Shown: positions 1-6,042, counted from the stretch's first letter. The stretch is 8,421 nucleotides of DNA from JAVVFH01 sp032250585 (GCA_032250585.1 JAVVFH010000153.1:1-8421); one strand, 5' to 3'. Translations and numbers: made by a program. The notes: a model not told the origin generated them from the sequence alone.

Positions 1-64
1 CTGAAAGTGAAAGCGCGGACACCCCCTTACTTTTAATCCCGGACTTCCACCTTCTGCTTCCGAC

Positions 65-1192
65 CTACTTCCCGAAAGCATGGACGCCTGCCTTGTACTC
101 GGCATACGCGTTGGTTTCATTTTCGCAGCACAGGCCCGTCATCACCTTGAGCACGAACGGCGAAGTCATGGCGCGCACCAGCGCGCTGTAGTTCAACCCG
201 AACCGAAGCTCGTCGCCGACTTGCGACGGTGCATCAGCCGAATGAACGATGAGATGGTCACCGCTCGCACCCATTATCGCGATACCGGGCGGGGCCCGCA
301 GCCCCGATGGATCGACGTCCTGGTGGCCGACGGCAAGAATCGCGCGCGACATATCGCCCGATTCGGCCACCGCCGGTGCCGGCCCGAAAGCCGTCTGCGC
401 GACGGTGCCCCAGGGGCGCGACGGCTTGATCTTCGATTCGATGACCTCCGCGACCAGCGTGAATGCATCCTGGTGCAGGCCCCGGATCGCTTCGCGACGA
501 AGCGGCTCGCAGCCGAGCAGTACCGCCTCGCCGAGGCGCAGATTGTTGACTCGCCCGGTATCCGCCCCGCTCGATACCCAGTCCAGGTTCGCAGAATTGC
601 CGCCTGAAACCAGCGCAAGCTCGATGTTCAGCGTGCGCTCCACCGACTCGGCCAGCGCCGACAGTTCGGCCATGTTGCCGACATCGGGCGCCACGCCGCC
701 CTGACAGGCCAGGTTTGCCCCGATGCCGGCAAGCCTTATGCCCGGCAGGCGCAGCACTGCACGAGCCATATCCACCAGGTCGCTCGGCATGATGCCCTCG
801 CGAAGGTCGCCGAGTTCGACCATCAGCACCACTTCGTGCAACCGCCCTGCCCGACCGGCCGCGCCGGAGAGTGCGGCGATCACCGAAAGCTCGGTATTGA
901 AGCTCGTTTCGACTGCGCGCACGACCCGGTCGACTTCGCTGAGCATCGGTGAACGGATCAACGTCATGGGCGCGGCGATACCCGCACTTTGCATGGCCTC
1001 GATGTTCGCAACGCGTGAATCGCCCAGCCCGCTCGCGCCGCCGTGAAGCAATGCACTGGCAATGTCGGCCGATCCCAGTCCGGCCTTGGTCACGCCGGTC
1101 ACCGAAATCCCGCGCCCGGCCAGCCTTTCCACCAGCACGCGCGCGTTATGCTCGATCTTGCCGAGATCGATCTCCAGTCTCGGTGCGCTCAC
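65..1192 (-). CDS. Ornithine/alanine racemase-family PLP enzyme
   Basis: Predicted cytoplasmic pyridoxal-phosphate racemase of the fold-III (alanine racemase N-terminal) family, 375 residues. The sequence resembles clostridial ornithine racemase (Orr) along its length: VELGDLREG (125-133), GIGANLAC (156-163), SGGNS (196-200), NNLRLGE (216-222), AVGHQD (287-292) and GASGDH (308-313). K36 in VTKAG is the expected Schiff-base lysine. About 28 residues after position 347 extend beyond the Orr C-terminus. The start is GTG, chosen because it overlaps the TGA of the upstream DUF1611 gene (GTGA, 1189-1192) and places the first strand (LEIDLGKIEHNA) at residue 6; no good ribosome binding site is visible, so translational coupling is likely. 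Stop is TAG. The substrate cannot be read from sequence: ornithine, another amino acid, or an N-acylated amino acid made by the partner. Family assignment is firm; substrate is open. Confidence 0.9.
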   Translation of the reverse strand: MSAPRLEIDLGKIEHNARVLVERLAGRGISVTGVTKAGLGSADIASALLHGGASGLGDSRVANIEAMQSAGIAAPMTLIRSPMLSEVDRVVRAVETSFNTELSVIAALSGAAGRAGRLHEVVLMVELGDLREGIMPSDLVDMARAVLRLPGIRLAGIGANLACQGGVAPDVGNMAELSALAESVERTLNIELALVSGGNSANLDWVSSGADTGRVNNLRLGEAVLLGCEPLRREAIRGLHQDAFTLVAEVIESKIKPSRPWGTVAQTAFGPAPAVAESGDMSRAILAVGHQDVDPSGLRAPPGIAIMGASGDHLIVHSADAPSQVGDELRFGLNYSALVRAMTSPFVLKVMTGLCCENETNAYAEYKAGVHAFGK

Positions 1193-2469
1193 GCGCCGAC
1201 TTCGGCTTGTCTGGCCTCGAGTGCAGGGAACGCCGAAAACACCATGTCAAGAAGCCGCTGCGGCGATCGGGTCAGTGCGTCGGTCGCGGGAATCCCGAGA
1301 TCGCGCTCGTAGCTCGCGATGGCCATGTCGACTTCGGCTTCGGTCATGTTTTCGTGATTGATCGTCAAGCCGATGACCCGGGTATCGGAGAAGGTCTGCA
1401 GAAGATTGATCTCGCTTTCGGGCGACGGCATCGGCATGCGATCGAAATCGCAGCGCATCTTTCGCCCCGGGGCGTGCTGCAGCAACACGGCGTTGGGGCA
1501 ACTGCCGCGCAGAATGAACGAGGTCGTGGAAAACGCTGGATGACTCAGCGCGCCCTGCCCTTCGATGATGATCACGTTGGGCTGCTCGGCCTCGTAGGCC
1601 TCGAGTATGGTGGCCTCGAGTTCACCGGCGCAGAACTGCGAGGGGACCGCATCCATGGCCAGGCCGTAACGCGCGCCCTGGATCAGGCCGGTCTGGCCGG
1701 TGCCGATCAGAACCGTTTTCAGCCCCGCTTCGTTCAGCGCACGCGCAAGCACCGTGGCAGTCGTGCGCTTGCCAATCGCGCAATCGGTACCGAGGACCGC
1801 GATCCGTGGGCAATCGACCTCGTGAATCCGGCCGCTGAACAAGCGCAGATCCTTCTTCGCGCGCGGCCTTCGGATGTCGGTGATGCTCACGTTGTTGACG
1901 ATACTGGCAGACTTGAAGGCCGGGTCGTCGTTGAGGAACTCGTGGAGTCCGTTGACGATGTTCATCCCGAGCCCCATGGCCTCGAGCAGCAGTCCGCGCT
2001 CGGCCGACGACAGCATGCCGCTGGCCGGCGCCATGCCGTAGATGAAGTAGTCCGGCACGCGCCCGGCCTGCGCCAGCGATGCAGTCAGATCGTGGCAGAC
2101 GGGAATGCCGTTGGGCAGGCCGTCAAGCAGCGCGCCGGTATCGGACCCGGCCTGGTCGCTGTCGATGACCGAAAGAATCCGGTACTTTTCCGAATGCCGG
2201 ATCAGGCCGTTCGCGGTCTTGCCGTCGATGGCGCCGAACTGCCCCTCGCAGTAGACGATGGCCGTGGCGGTCGCGCCCGATTCCGATTCCGGCACAACGA
2301 CTTTGACGATTGCAGGCTTCAGGTTGGGCCGTACCGCGGCAAGCTTCGCGGCGGGGGAAACTCCAGCCGATGGAGAAACCGGTAATGGACAGGCGATTGC
2401 CGAAAGCGGCGACCCGTGGGGAGAATACAGGCGCGCCCGGGGCGGCCCGGAATAGGGTGTGAACATCAT
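1189..2469 (-). CDS. DUF1611 (DgcN-type) P-loop N-acyltransferase-like protein
   Basis: Full DUF1611 protein: an N-terminal Rossmann-like domain (AIVYCEGQFG at 70-79, GKTANGL at 83-89, VIDSDQAG at 101-108) and a C-terminal P-loop domain with Walker A GTDCAIGKRT (227-236), GTGQTGLIQGARYG (256-269) and IIEGQGALSHPA (301-312). The family includes DgcN, which acetylates D-glutamate before racemisation; by analogy this protein may activate or modify an amino acid for the racemase encoded directly downstream, whose GTG overlaps this gene's TGA. Two ATG codons stand in tandem at 2469 and 2466 behind AAGGAG (2472-2477); the spacing (2 versus 5 nt) favours the second. About 65 residues rich in Ala and Pro precede the conserved core, longer than I expect for the family; no internal ATG offers a shorter start. 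Family certain, reaction inferred. Confidence 0.88.
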   Translation of the reverse strand: MMFTPYSGPPRARLYSPHGSPLSAIACPLPVSPSAGVSPAAKLAAVRPNLKPAIVKVVVPESESGATATAIVYCEGQFGAIDGKTANGLIRHSEKYRILSVIDSDQAGSDTGALLDGLPNGIPVCHDLTASLAQAGRVPDYFIYGMAPASGMLSSAERGLLLEAMGLGMNIVNGLHEFLNDDPAFKSASIVNNVSITDIRRPRAKKDLRLFSGRIHEVDCPRIAVLGTDCAIGKRTTATVLARALNEAGLKTVLIGTGQTGLIQGARYGLAMDAVPSQFCAGELEATILEAYEAEQPNVIIIEGQGALSHPAFSTTSFILRGSCPNAVLLQHAPGRKMRCDFDRMPMPSPESEINLLQTFSDTRVIGLTINHENMTEAEVDMAIASYERDLGIPATDALTRSPQRLLDMVFSAFPALEARQAEVGA

Positions 2470-2471
2470 GA

Positions 2472-2477
2472 CTCCTT
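2472..2477 (-). promoter_or_regulatory. Shine-Dalgarno for the DUF1611 gene
   Basis: AAGGAG on the minus strand, 2 nt before the ATG at 2469 and 5 nt before the ATG at 2466. The spacing argues that the second of the two tandem ATG codons is used, and that the long N-terminal extension of the protein is really translated. Confidence 0.7.
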
Positions 2478-2700
2478 GAGCGAAACAGCGGGCTCAGAGG
2501 GAGTGAATCAGAGAGTGTCGGTTGTTGCTGCCGATGGCCAAGATTGTCCCCACTAAGCGATGGGGTGCAAACAGGCTTCAGAGTAGCACGTATATTCGGG
2601 AAATCCGAAATAAGGCTGGGCTTGGAGCGAAGCGTCCATACGTGCCCAGGTTGTTCCCGTTGCTTGCGTTGTCTGCTTCGGGCTAGACTGCCGCGTCCGC
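2478..2700. other. Intergenic region, serine hydrolase to DUF1611 operon
   Basis: About 220 bp with no credible gene. It must carry the leader of the DUF1611-racemase operon if that operon has its own promoter. The only structure I see is a small inverted repeat, TTCGG(2595-2599)/CCGAA(2605-2609) with a 5-nt loop, in an AT-richer patch. No convincing -35/-10 pair and no terminator with a T-run is visible. Confidence 0.4.
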
Positions 2701-3843
2701 TTAACCCGAGGTTCGCGTTGCTCGCCACGATTCGCCTGTACAGGAGCGAACCAATGCAGACCAGGGAACCTGAGGAGCCTCGGTATAACTCTGTGCGGCC
2801 GTCCTGAAAAGTTCATCCACGATGGCATCCGGCGATGCACTGTCGCTGTTGGCCAGGACAACAATCCCGATTCCACGCGCAGGGTCCAGCAGCAGGTGCG
2901 ATCGATACCCGGCGAACCAGCCGCCGTGGCGGGCGACGCGCCGACCGTCGAGCGACTCCATGCGCAAGCCCAGGCCCCGGTTGGAAGCGACCGGTTCGTA
3001 CATACGGACACGCATCTCTCGGGACAGTACCCCCTCCCGGCCGTTACCGAGCAGAAACATGAGCAGGCGCCCCATGTCACGTGCCGTCGAATACGCGCCG
3101 AATGCCGGACTCATCGCGCCGGCGTCGTGATACACGCGCACGTGACGCCCGTCGATGGCATCGCCGACCCCGGCAAACGGTCTTTCCGAATCGGGGATCA
3201 GTCGTCCCGCCGGTGAATATGCGGTCGCGACGCCGGGCGCCGGACCCCGGGCGCCGGAGTCTTCCATCCCCAGCGGCTCCAGGACCCGGGCGCGCAGCAA
3301 GGTCTCGAAATCCTGCTCGGCACGGTCGGCGAGCAAGGCTCCGAGTGCGGCATATCCGATATTCGAATAGCGTGTGCGACTGCCGGGTTCGAATTCCAGC
3401 GGCGCGCGGTCGACGTAGGCCGCGAGCGTCGGCGCATCCGGAAATTCGCCACTGAACCAGTAGTCGAATCCGCCTTCGCGGGGCAACCCGGACTGATGCG
3501 TGAGCAGGTGCCGCACCGTGATCGTCGGCTGGCGGTCCAGCGTGTCGGTCATCGCCAATCTGCCGCTCTCGACCTGCTGCAGCGCAAGTACCGCGGTCAG
3601 GATCTTGCTCAACGAACCGATGTACATCACCGTCTCGTCGTCCATCGCCCGCCCGGATTCGATATCGGCGACGCCGCGACCGCTGGAATAAATGACCTGG
3701 CCATCGCGAACCACGACCGCGCTGACACCCGGGATCGATTGCTTCTGCATTGCACGGTCGATCACGGCATCGATGTCGGCGGCGGGTGCCGTATTCAGCG
3801 ACATCGCAGCGACCATCCCCAACCAGAAAACCTTCAACGTCAC
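2701..3843 (-). CDS. Exported serine hydrolase (beta-lactamase / DD-peptidase family)
   Basis: Predicted secreted or periplasmic serine hydrolase, 380 residues. Residues 1-22 form a signal peptide (a Lys near the N-terminus, a hydrophobic stretch, APAA before Asp23). The three motifs of the penicillin-recognising fold are present: S77-L-S-K80 (nucleophile and general base), Y159-S-N161, and H306-G-G as the third element. LLTHQSGLP (113-121) and FEPGSRTRYSNIGY (151-164) are typical of the class C beta-lactamase-related, EstB and D-aminopeptidase group, so the substrate may be an ester, a peptide or a D-amino-acid amide rather than a beta-lactam. The start is GTG with no good ribosome binding site; it is the only upstream start in frame before a stop and gives a sensible signal peptide. 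It is divergent from the small ORF at 3873 with only 29 bp between. The last 25 or so residues look less family-like. Confidence 0.9.
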   Translation of the reverse strand: MTLKVFWLGMVAAMSLNTAPAADIDAVIDRAMQKQSIPGVSAVVVRDGQVIYSSGRGVADIESGRAMDDETVMYIGSLSKILTAVLALQQVESGRLAMTDTLDRQPTITVRHLLTHQSGLPREGGFDYWFSGEFPDAPTLAAYVDRAPLEFEPGSRTRYSNIGYAALGALLADRAEQDFETLLRARVLEPLGMEDSGARGPAPGVATAYSPAGRLIPDSERPFAGVGDAIDGRHVRVYHDAGAMSPAFGAYSTARDMGRLLMFLLGNGREGVLSREMRVRMYEPVASNRGLGLRMESLDGRRVARHGGWFAGYRSHLLLDPARGIGIVVLANSDSASPDAIVDELFRTAAQSYTEAPQVPWSALVRSCTGESWRATRTSG

Positions 3844-3860
3844 GGCAAGGCCCGCATAAA

Positions 3861-3866
3861 AAGGAG
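3861..3866 (+). promoter_or_regulatory. Shine-Dalgarno for the small ORF at 3873
   Basis: AAGGAG inside the run AAAAAGGAG, 6 nt before the ATG at 3873: near-ideal sequence and spacing. It is the main reason for regarding the following small ORF as translated. Confidence 0.65.
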
Positions 3867-3872
3867 ACTCGG

Positions 3873-4118
3873 ATGAATCCGAAGTCTCATGAGATGTATA
3901 GCCAGGTCATTCAGGCCAGCACCAGGCACAACCCGGCAAAACCGAATCCAGAATTGATTTTCATCTCCCATACCTCCATACCAAGTCAATGCAATCGTAC
4001 CAATAGCACGACTCGATTTCCGCCTGAATCCGGGAATCCGGATACCCACCTCTTCACTTCGGCACTCGCGATGCGGGAGGAACTCAACGAGATGTATGCC
4101 CAGGTCAGTCCGCGTTGA
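3873..4118 (+). CDS. Small hypothetical protein with repeated EMY(S/A)QV motif
   Basis: An 81-residue ORF that I do not recognise. It starts at the first ATG behind a near-ideal AAGGAG and ends in TGA. It is hydrophilic with no membrane segment or signal peptide. The first 12 residues (MNPKSHEMYSQV) and the last part (MREELNEMYAQVSPR) share E-M-Y-(S/A)-Q-V; at DNA level GATGTATAGCCAGGTCA (3892-3908) and GATGTATGCCCAGGTCA (4091-4107) differ at two positions. The middle (residues 20-60) is low in hydrophobics and contains a copy of the dispersed repeat core (CCGGATACCCACCTC, 4038-4052), which reads PDTHL. It may therefore be a shorter peptide gene whose 3' end was duplicated or displaced by repeat insertion. 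The only competing ORF, on the opposite strand, has no ribosome binding site. Expression is plausible, function unknown. Confidence 0.5.
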   Translation: MNPKSHEMYSQVIQASTRHNPAKPNPELIFISHTSIPSQCNRTNSTTRFPPESGNPDTHLFTSALAMREELNEMYAQVSPR

Positions 4119-4214
4119 CGCAATCTCGGGTATCGTGTCGGGAGGAAGGCTGACGCGGAGCGGCCGCCGAGCAGCGGCTCACTACCGATTGTCGAACAGG
4201 AATCCGAGTCAAAC

Positions 4215-4679
4215 ATGACTGAACGAACCACCCATGCGCTGATCGTTGCGCTACTGCTGACAGGATGCACAGGCATGCCCGAAAACAACGTCGACCCAGC
4301 CACCGTCACCGAACTGGCCCGCTGCTCTTCGAGCCCGAACTGCGTCTCCAGCGCCAACGCCGGCGACTCGCATTACATCTCGCCGATCACGATTCAAGGC
4401 GATCCGGATACGGCATGGCGGATCCTGCAGGACATTCTCGCCGCGGATGACAGCATCGAGATCACCGCATCCGAAGCGCACTACATTCGTGCAGAGGCGA
4501 CCACGCGAATCCTCCGCTTTACCGACGACGTGGAGTTCCTGCTCAAGCGCGACGCCGGCCGGATCGACATGCGATCGGCGTCCCGCATCGGCTATTCGGA
4601 CCTCGGCAAGAACCGGAAGCGTATGGAGGAACTCCGCCAGGGGATGATTGACGCCGGCGTCGCCGGCGCACCGACATAA
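4215..4679 (+). CDS. DUF1499 domain lipoprotein
   Basis: 154-residue predicted lipoprotein. Residues 1-18 carry a short hydrophobic core (ALIVALLL) and a lipobox LTGC with Cys18 as the lipidation site; Thr at +2 does not suggest inner-membrane retention, so outer-membrane anchoring is likely. The rest is a DUF1499 domain: CSSSPNCVSS (37-46), a predicted fold with HYIRAEATTRILRF (89-102), TDDVEFLL (103-110), and the C-terminal signature RSASRIGYSDLGKNRKRMEE (120-139). The family's biochemical role is unknown. An AGGAA lies 12 nt before the ATG, rather far, so translation is probably modest. It stands alone on the plus strand; the gene to its right converges on it. Domain assignment is confident. 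Confidence 0.88.
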   Translation: MTERTTHALIVALLLTGCTGMPENNVDPATVTELARCSSSPNCVSSANAGDSHYISPITIQGDPDTAWRILQDILAADDSIEITASEAHYIRAEATTRILRFTDDVEFLLKRDAGRIDMRSASRIGYSDLGKNRKRMEELRQGMIDAGVAGAPT

Positions 4680-4781
4680 CGATCGTTCGACCGCGAAGTT
4701 CGGTCCAGACGACCACCTCGCAGGACCAGCTCCGGGCGGTGGACATCCACGTTGTTGTTCTTCCCGGGGTGATGTACCGGC

Positions 4782-5219
4782 TTACTTTCCAGCCTCCAGC
4801 ACGATCCGGTAGCGGGCATCACCCTTCTTGAGGTGGGCGATGGCGTCGTTGACCTTGCTCATGGGGAACATTTCCACCTGCGGCTCGATCTTGTGGTGAG
4901 CGGCGAATTCCAGCATCTGGGCGATGGTCTCGGGGCTGCCCACCGGCGAACCGGAAACCTGTCGCTGGCCCAGAATCAGCTGAAACACATCGATATCCAG
5001 CGGCTCGGTGACAGCACCGACAAAATGCAGCCGGCCCTGCGGCCTGAGCGTGGACAGGTACAGGTTCCAGTCCAGTTTGGCGTTGACGGTGGACAGGATG
5101 GCATCGAAACGCCCCGCGGCCTCACCCACGGCGTCTTCATCGCGGAAATTGATCGTGTGGTGCGCACCCAGCTCCAGCACCTCATCGCGTTTTGAATTGT
5201 GCCGAACCCGGACACCCAT
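4782..5219 (-). pseudogene. Alcohol dehydrogenase (zinc type, CAD-like), C-terminal remnant
   Basis: The open frame codes for 145 residues, of which the last 138 or so match the C-terminal part of medium-chain zinc alcohol dehydrogenases: SKRDEVLELGAHHTIN (9-24, second half of the NAD(P)-binding Rossmann fold), FDAILSTVN (38-46), LRPQGRLHFVGA (58-69), GSPVGSPETIAQMLEFAA (90-107) and ARYRIVLEA (135-143). Intact homologues are about 330-350 residues and begin with the catalytic zinc domain; this domain and the GxGxxG turn are missing. The ATG at 5219 and the first six codons lie in the dispersed repeat CCGGACACCCATCTCGTAG (5208-5226), not in dehydrogenase sequence, so the gene was cut near 5200 by a repeat-associated event. 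The remaining frame is uninterrupted, pointing to a recent loss. Catalysis is not possible without the zinc domain. Confidence 0.85.
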
Positions 5220-5240
5220 CTCGTAGAGCTCGCTCCGCGA
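5208..5240 (+). repeat. Dispersed repeat core plus GTAG-containing REP-like element
   Basis: CCGGACACCCATCTCGTAG (5208-5226) continues as AGCTCGCTCCGCGA to 5240, which contains the small inverted repeat TCGC/GCGA (5230-5233, 5237-5240). The 24 nt from 5215 match 20 of 24 positions of the minus strand at 7334-7311 on the other side of the transposase gene. A GTAG tetranucleotide beside a short palindrome is the hallmark of REP sequences handled by RAYT transposases. It marks the broken 5' end of the alcohol dehydrogenase remnant. Confidence 0.6.
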
Positions 5241-5241
5241 A

Positions 5242-5250
5242 GGGGGGGGG
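5242..5250. repeat. Run of nine G
   Basis: A homopolymer of nine G between the REP-like element and the transposase relic. No gene reads through it. Such runs are slippage-prone and a common site of sequencing error. Confidence 0.8.
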
Positions 5251-5262
5251 CGGTTCTGCGCG

Positions 5263-5310
5263 TCCGATGCGCAGCTGAGTGCAGCCTCGTTGTTCAGCTA
5301 CCGACGAACG
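5263..5310 (+). pseudogene. Relic of the middle of a RAYT transposase gene
   Basis: Positions 5263-5290 match 6463-6490 of the intact transposase gene at 27 of 28 bases (shared stretch TCCGATGCGCAGCTGAGTGC), the same strand and the same codon phase. It reads SDAQLSAAS against SDAQLSAVS at residues 115-123 of the intact protein. The match then weakens (TACCG followed by an RR/RK-type segment, with an apparent 6-bp in-frame gap). Nothing upstream or downstream continues the gene. It is a remnant of a second copy, lying between the alcohol dehydrogenase stump and the cyclophilin gene. Confidence 0.75.
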
Positions 5311-5323
5311 GGCCGTACCCGAC

Positions 5324-5833
5324 TCAAAGCTCCCGACAGTTCGCCAGCACGACGCGCTGGCGCGTCTCGCCGCTGCGGTTGCCCTGCTTTTCCATCGCCT
5401 TGACCACGTCCATGCCTTCGACGACCTTGCCGAACACCACGTGCTTGCCGTCGAGCCAGGGCGTCGCGGCAAGGGTGATGAAGAACTGGGACCCGTTGGT
5501 GTTGGGCCCGGCGTTGGCCATCGAAAGCAGCCCCGCCTCGGTGTGCTTGAGCTCGAAATTCTCGTCCTCGAAGCGATCGCCGTAGATCGACTTGCCGCCC
5601 GTCCCGTTACCCCGGGTGAAGTCCCCGCCCTGGATCATGAACTCCGGAATGATGCGGTGGAACGGACTGCCGGCATAGCTCATCTCCTCGCCCTTCTCAC
5701 CGGCACACAGCGCCCGGAAGTTCTCGGCCGTCTTCGGCACCACGTCCGTGAACAGCTCCAGCACAATGGTGCCGGCGTCCTCTTCGCCGATGCGGATATC
5801 CAGTGCGACCCTGGGGTTTTCTGATTCAGTCAT
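5324..5833 (-). CDS. Cyclophilin-type peptidyl-prolyl cis-trans isomerase
   Basis: 169-residue cytoplasmic cyclophilin that catalyses cis-trans isomerisation of X-Pro bonds; no signal peptide. The active-site set is complete: R60, F65 and Q68 in FHRIIPEFMIQGGDF (58-72), F118 in NGSQFF, W126 in TPWLDGKHVVFGKV and H131. It keeps segments typical of eukaryotic cyclophilin A that many bacterial PpiA/PpiB proteins lack or vary: PKTAENFRAL, NGTGGKSIYG and FEDENF. The start is set at 5833 because AGGAG (5840-5844) lies 6 nt upstream and the family begins just after; the frame stays open another 85 codons upstream but that stretch contains repeat and transposase-relic sequence. Stop is TGA. It is flanked on both sides by RAYT relics yet looks intact. 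Confidence 0.93.
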   Translation of the reverse strand: MTESENPRVALDIRIGEEDAGTIVLELFTDVVPKTAENFRALCAGEKGEEMSYAGSPFHRIIPEFMIQGGDFTRGNGTGGKSIYGDRFEDENFELKHTEAGLLSMANAGPNTNGSQFFITLAATPWLDGKHVVFGKVVEGMDVVKAMEKQGNRSGETRQRVVLANCREL

Positions 5834-5839
5834 TGAAGG

Positions 5840-5844
5840 CTCCT
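5840..5844 (-). promoter_or_regulatory. Shine-Dalgarno for the cyclophilin gene
   Basis: AGGAG on the minus strand, 6 nt before the ATG at 5833. It decides the start in favour of the 169-residue protein over an in-frame upstream ATG at 6088. Confidence 0.75.
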
Positions 5845-5905
5845 GCTTTTGTGGGTTCGGAATGGGTGAATTCAACAGCTGGATAGTGTAATGCGTGTGG
5901 TTCAA

Positions 5906-5940
5906 CCGGGCGCTCCCGGCGAGTTTAGGCATGGGTGTCC
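5906..5940. repeat. Hairpin and dispersed repeat core left of the transposase
   Basis: A perfect 5-bp stem CCGGG(5906-5910)/CCCGG(5915-5919) with loop CGCT is followed by GTTTAGGCATGGGTGTCC (5923-5940). The last part shares GGGTGTCC and GTTTAG with the 28-bp tandem repeat right of the transposase (7344-7399), although the two blocks are in a different order. It may be the left edge of the transposase-associated element. The stem also lies in the region upstream of the cyclophilin gene, so a role in its leader cannot be excluded. Confidence 0.45.
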
Positions 5941-5951
5941 GCGTTCTTCCT

Positions 5952-5990
5952 TTGCCGCAGGCTCGGGACAACCAGATTTCACTGGATGCG
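5952..5990 (+). pseudogene. Relic of a RAYT gene 5' end
   Basis: These 39 bases match the first 39 bases of the intact transposase gene (6121-6159) at 33 positions, with the last 21 identical (CCAGATTTCACTGGATGCG lies in both). It begins with TTG, in the place of the intact gene's GTG, and reads LPQARDNQISLDA against the intact gene's first 13 codons. After that the homology stops abruptly at a 14-bp tandem duplication. So a second RAYT gene once began here and only its first 13 codons remain. Confidence 0.75.
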
Positions 5991-6017
5991 GAAGAACCTA
6001 GACGGAAGAACCTAGAC
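5990..6017. repeat. Tandem duplication of 14 bp
   Basis: GGAAGAACCTAGAC occurs twice back to back (5990-6003 and 6004-6017), without mismatch. It starts exactly where homology to the transposase 5' end stops and runs into the repeat core at 6012-6030. Confidence 0.85.
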
Positions 6018-6042
6018 ACCCACCTCGTAGGAATTTCCCTAC
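6012..6042 (+). repeat. Dispersed repeat core with GTAG hairpin
   Basis: CTAGACACCCACCTCGTAG (6012-6030) matches 16 of 19 positions of the copy at 5208-5226. It leads directly into a hairpin GTAGG(6027-6031)/CCTAC(6038-6042) with a 6-nt loop, so the GTAG forms one arm of the stem. It lies about 80 bp upstream of the intact transposase start and is a candidate REP for that transposase. Confidence 0.55.

Noticed and set aside
17..24. GGACACCC near the left edge as a member of the repeat family
   Set aside because: Only the eight-base core matches; the next bases (CCTTAC) differ from all other copies and the window edge hides the context.
949..2385. Long plus-strand open frame (478 codons) opposite the DUF1611 and racemase genes
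   Set aside because: Composition is that of an antisense frame (Arg/Ala/Gly/His rich), it has no family motif, and the minus strand codes for two clear proteins across it.
3840..4049. Minus-strand 69-codon ORF whose TGA overlaps the hydrolase GTG
   Set aside because: The four-base overlap is tempting, but the frame lies opposite the small ORF with the strong ribosome binding site, has none itself, and shows no protein features.
4689..4705. Hairpin GACCG/CGGTC after the DUF1499 gene as a rho-independent terminator
   Set aside because: Five-bp stem with a 7-nt loop and no T-run following on either strand.
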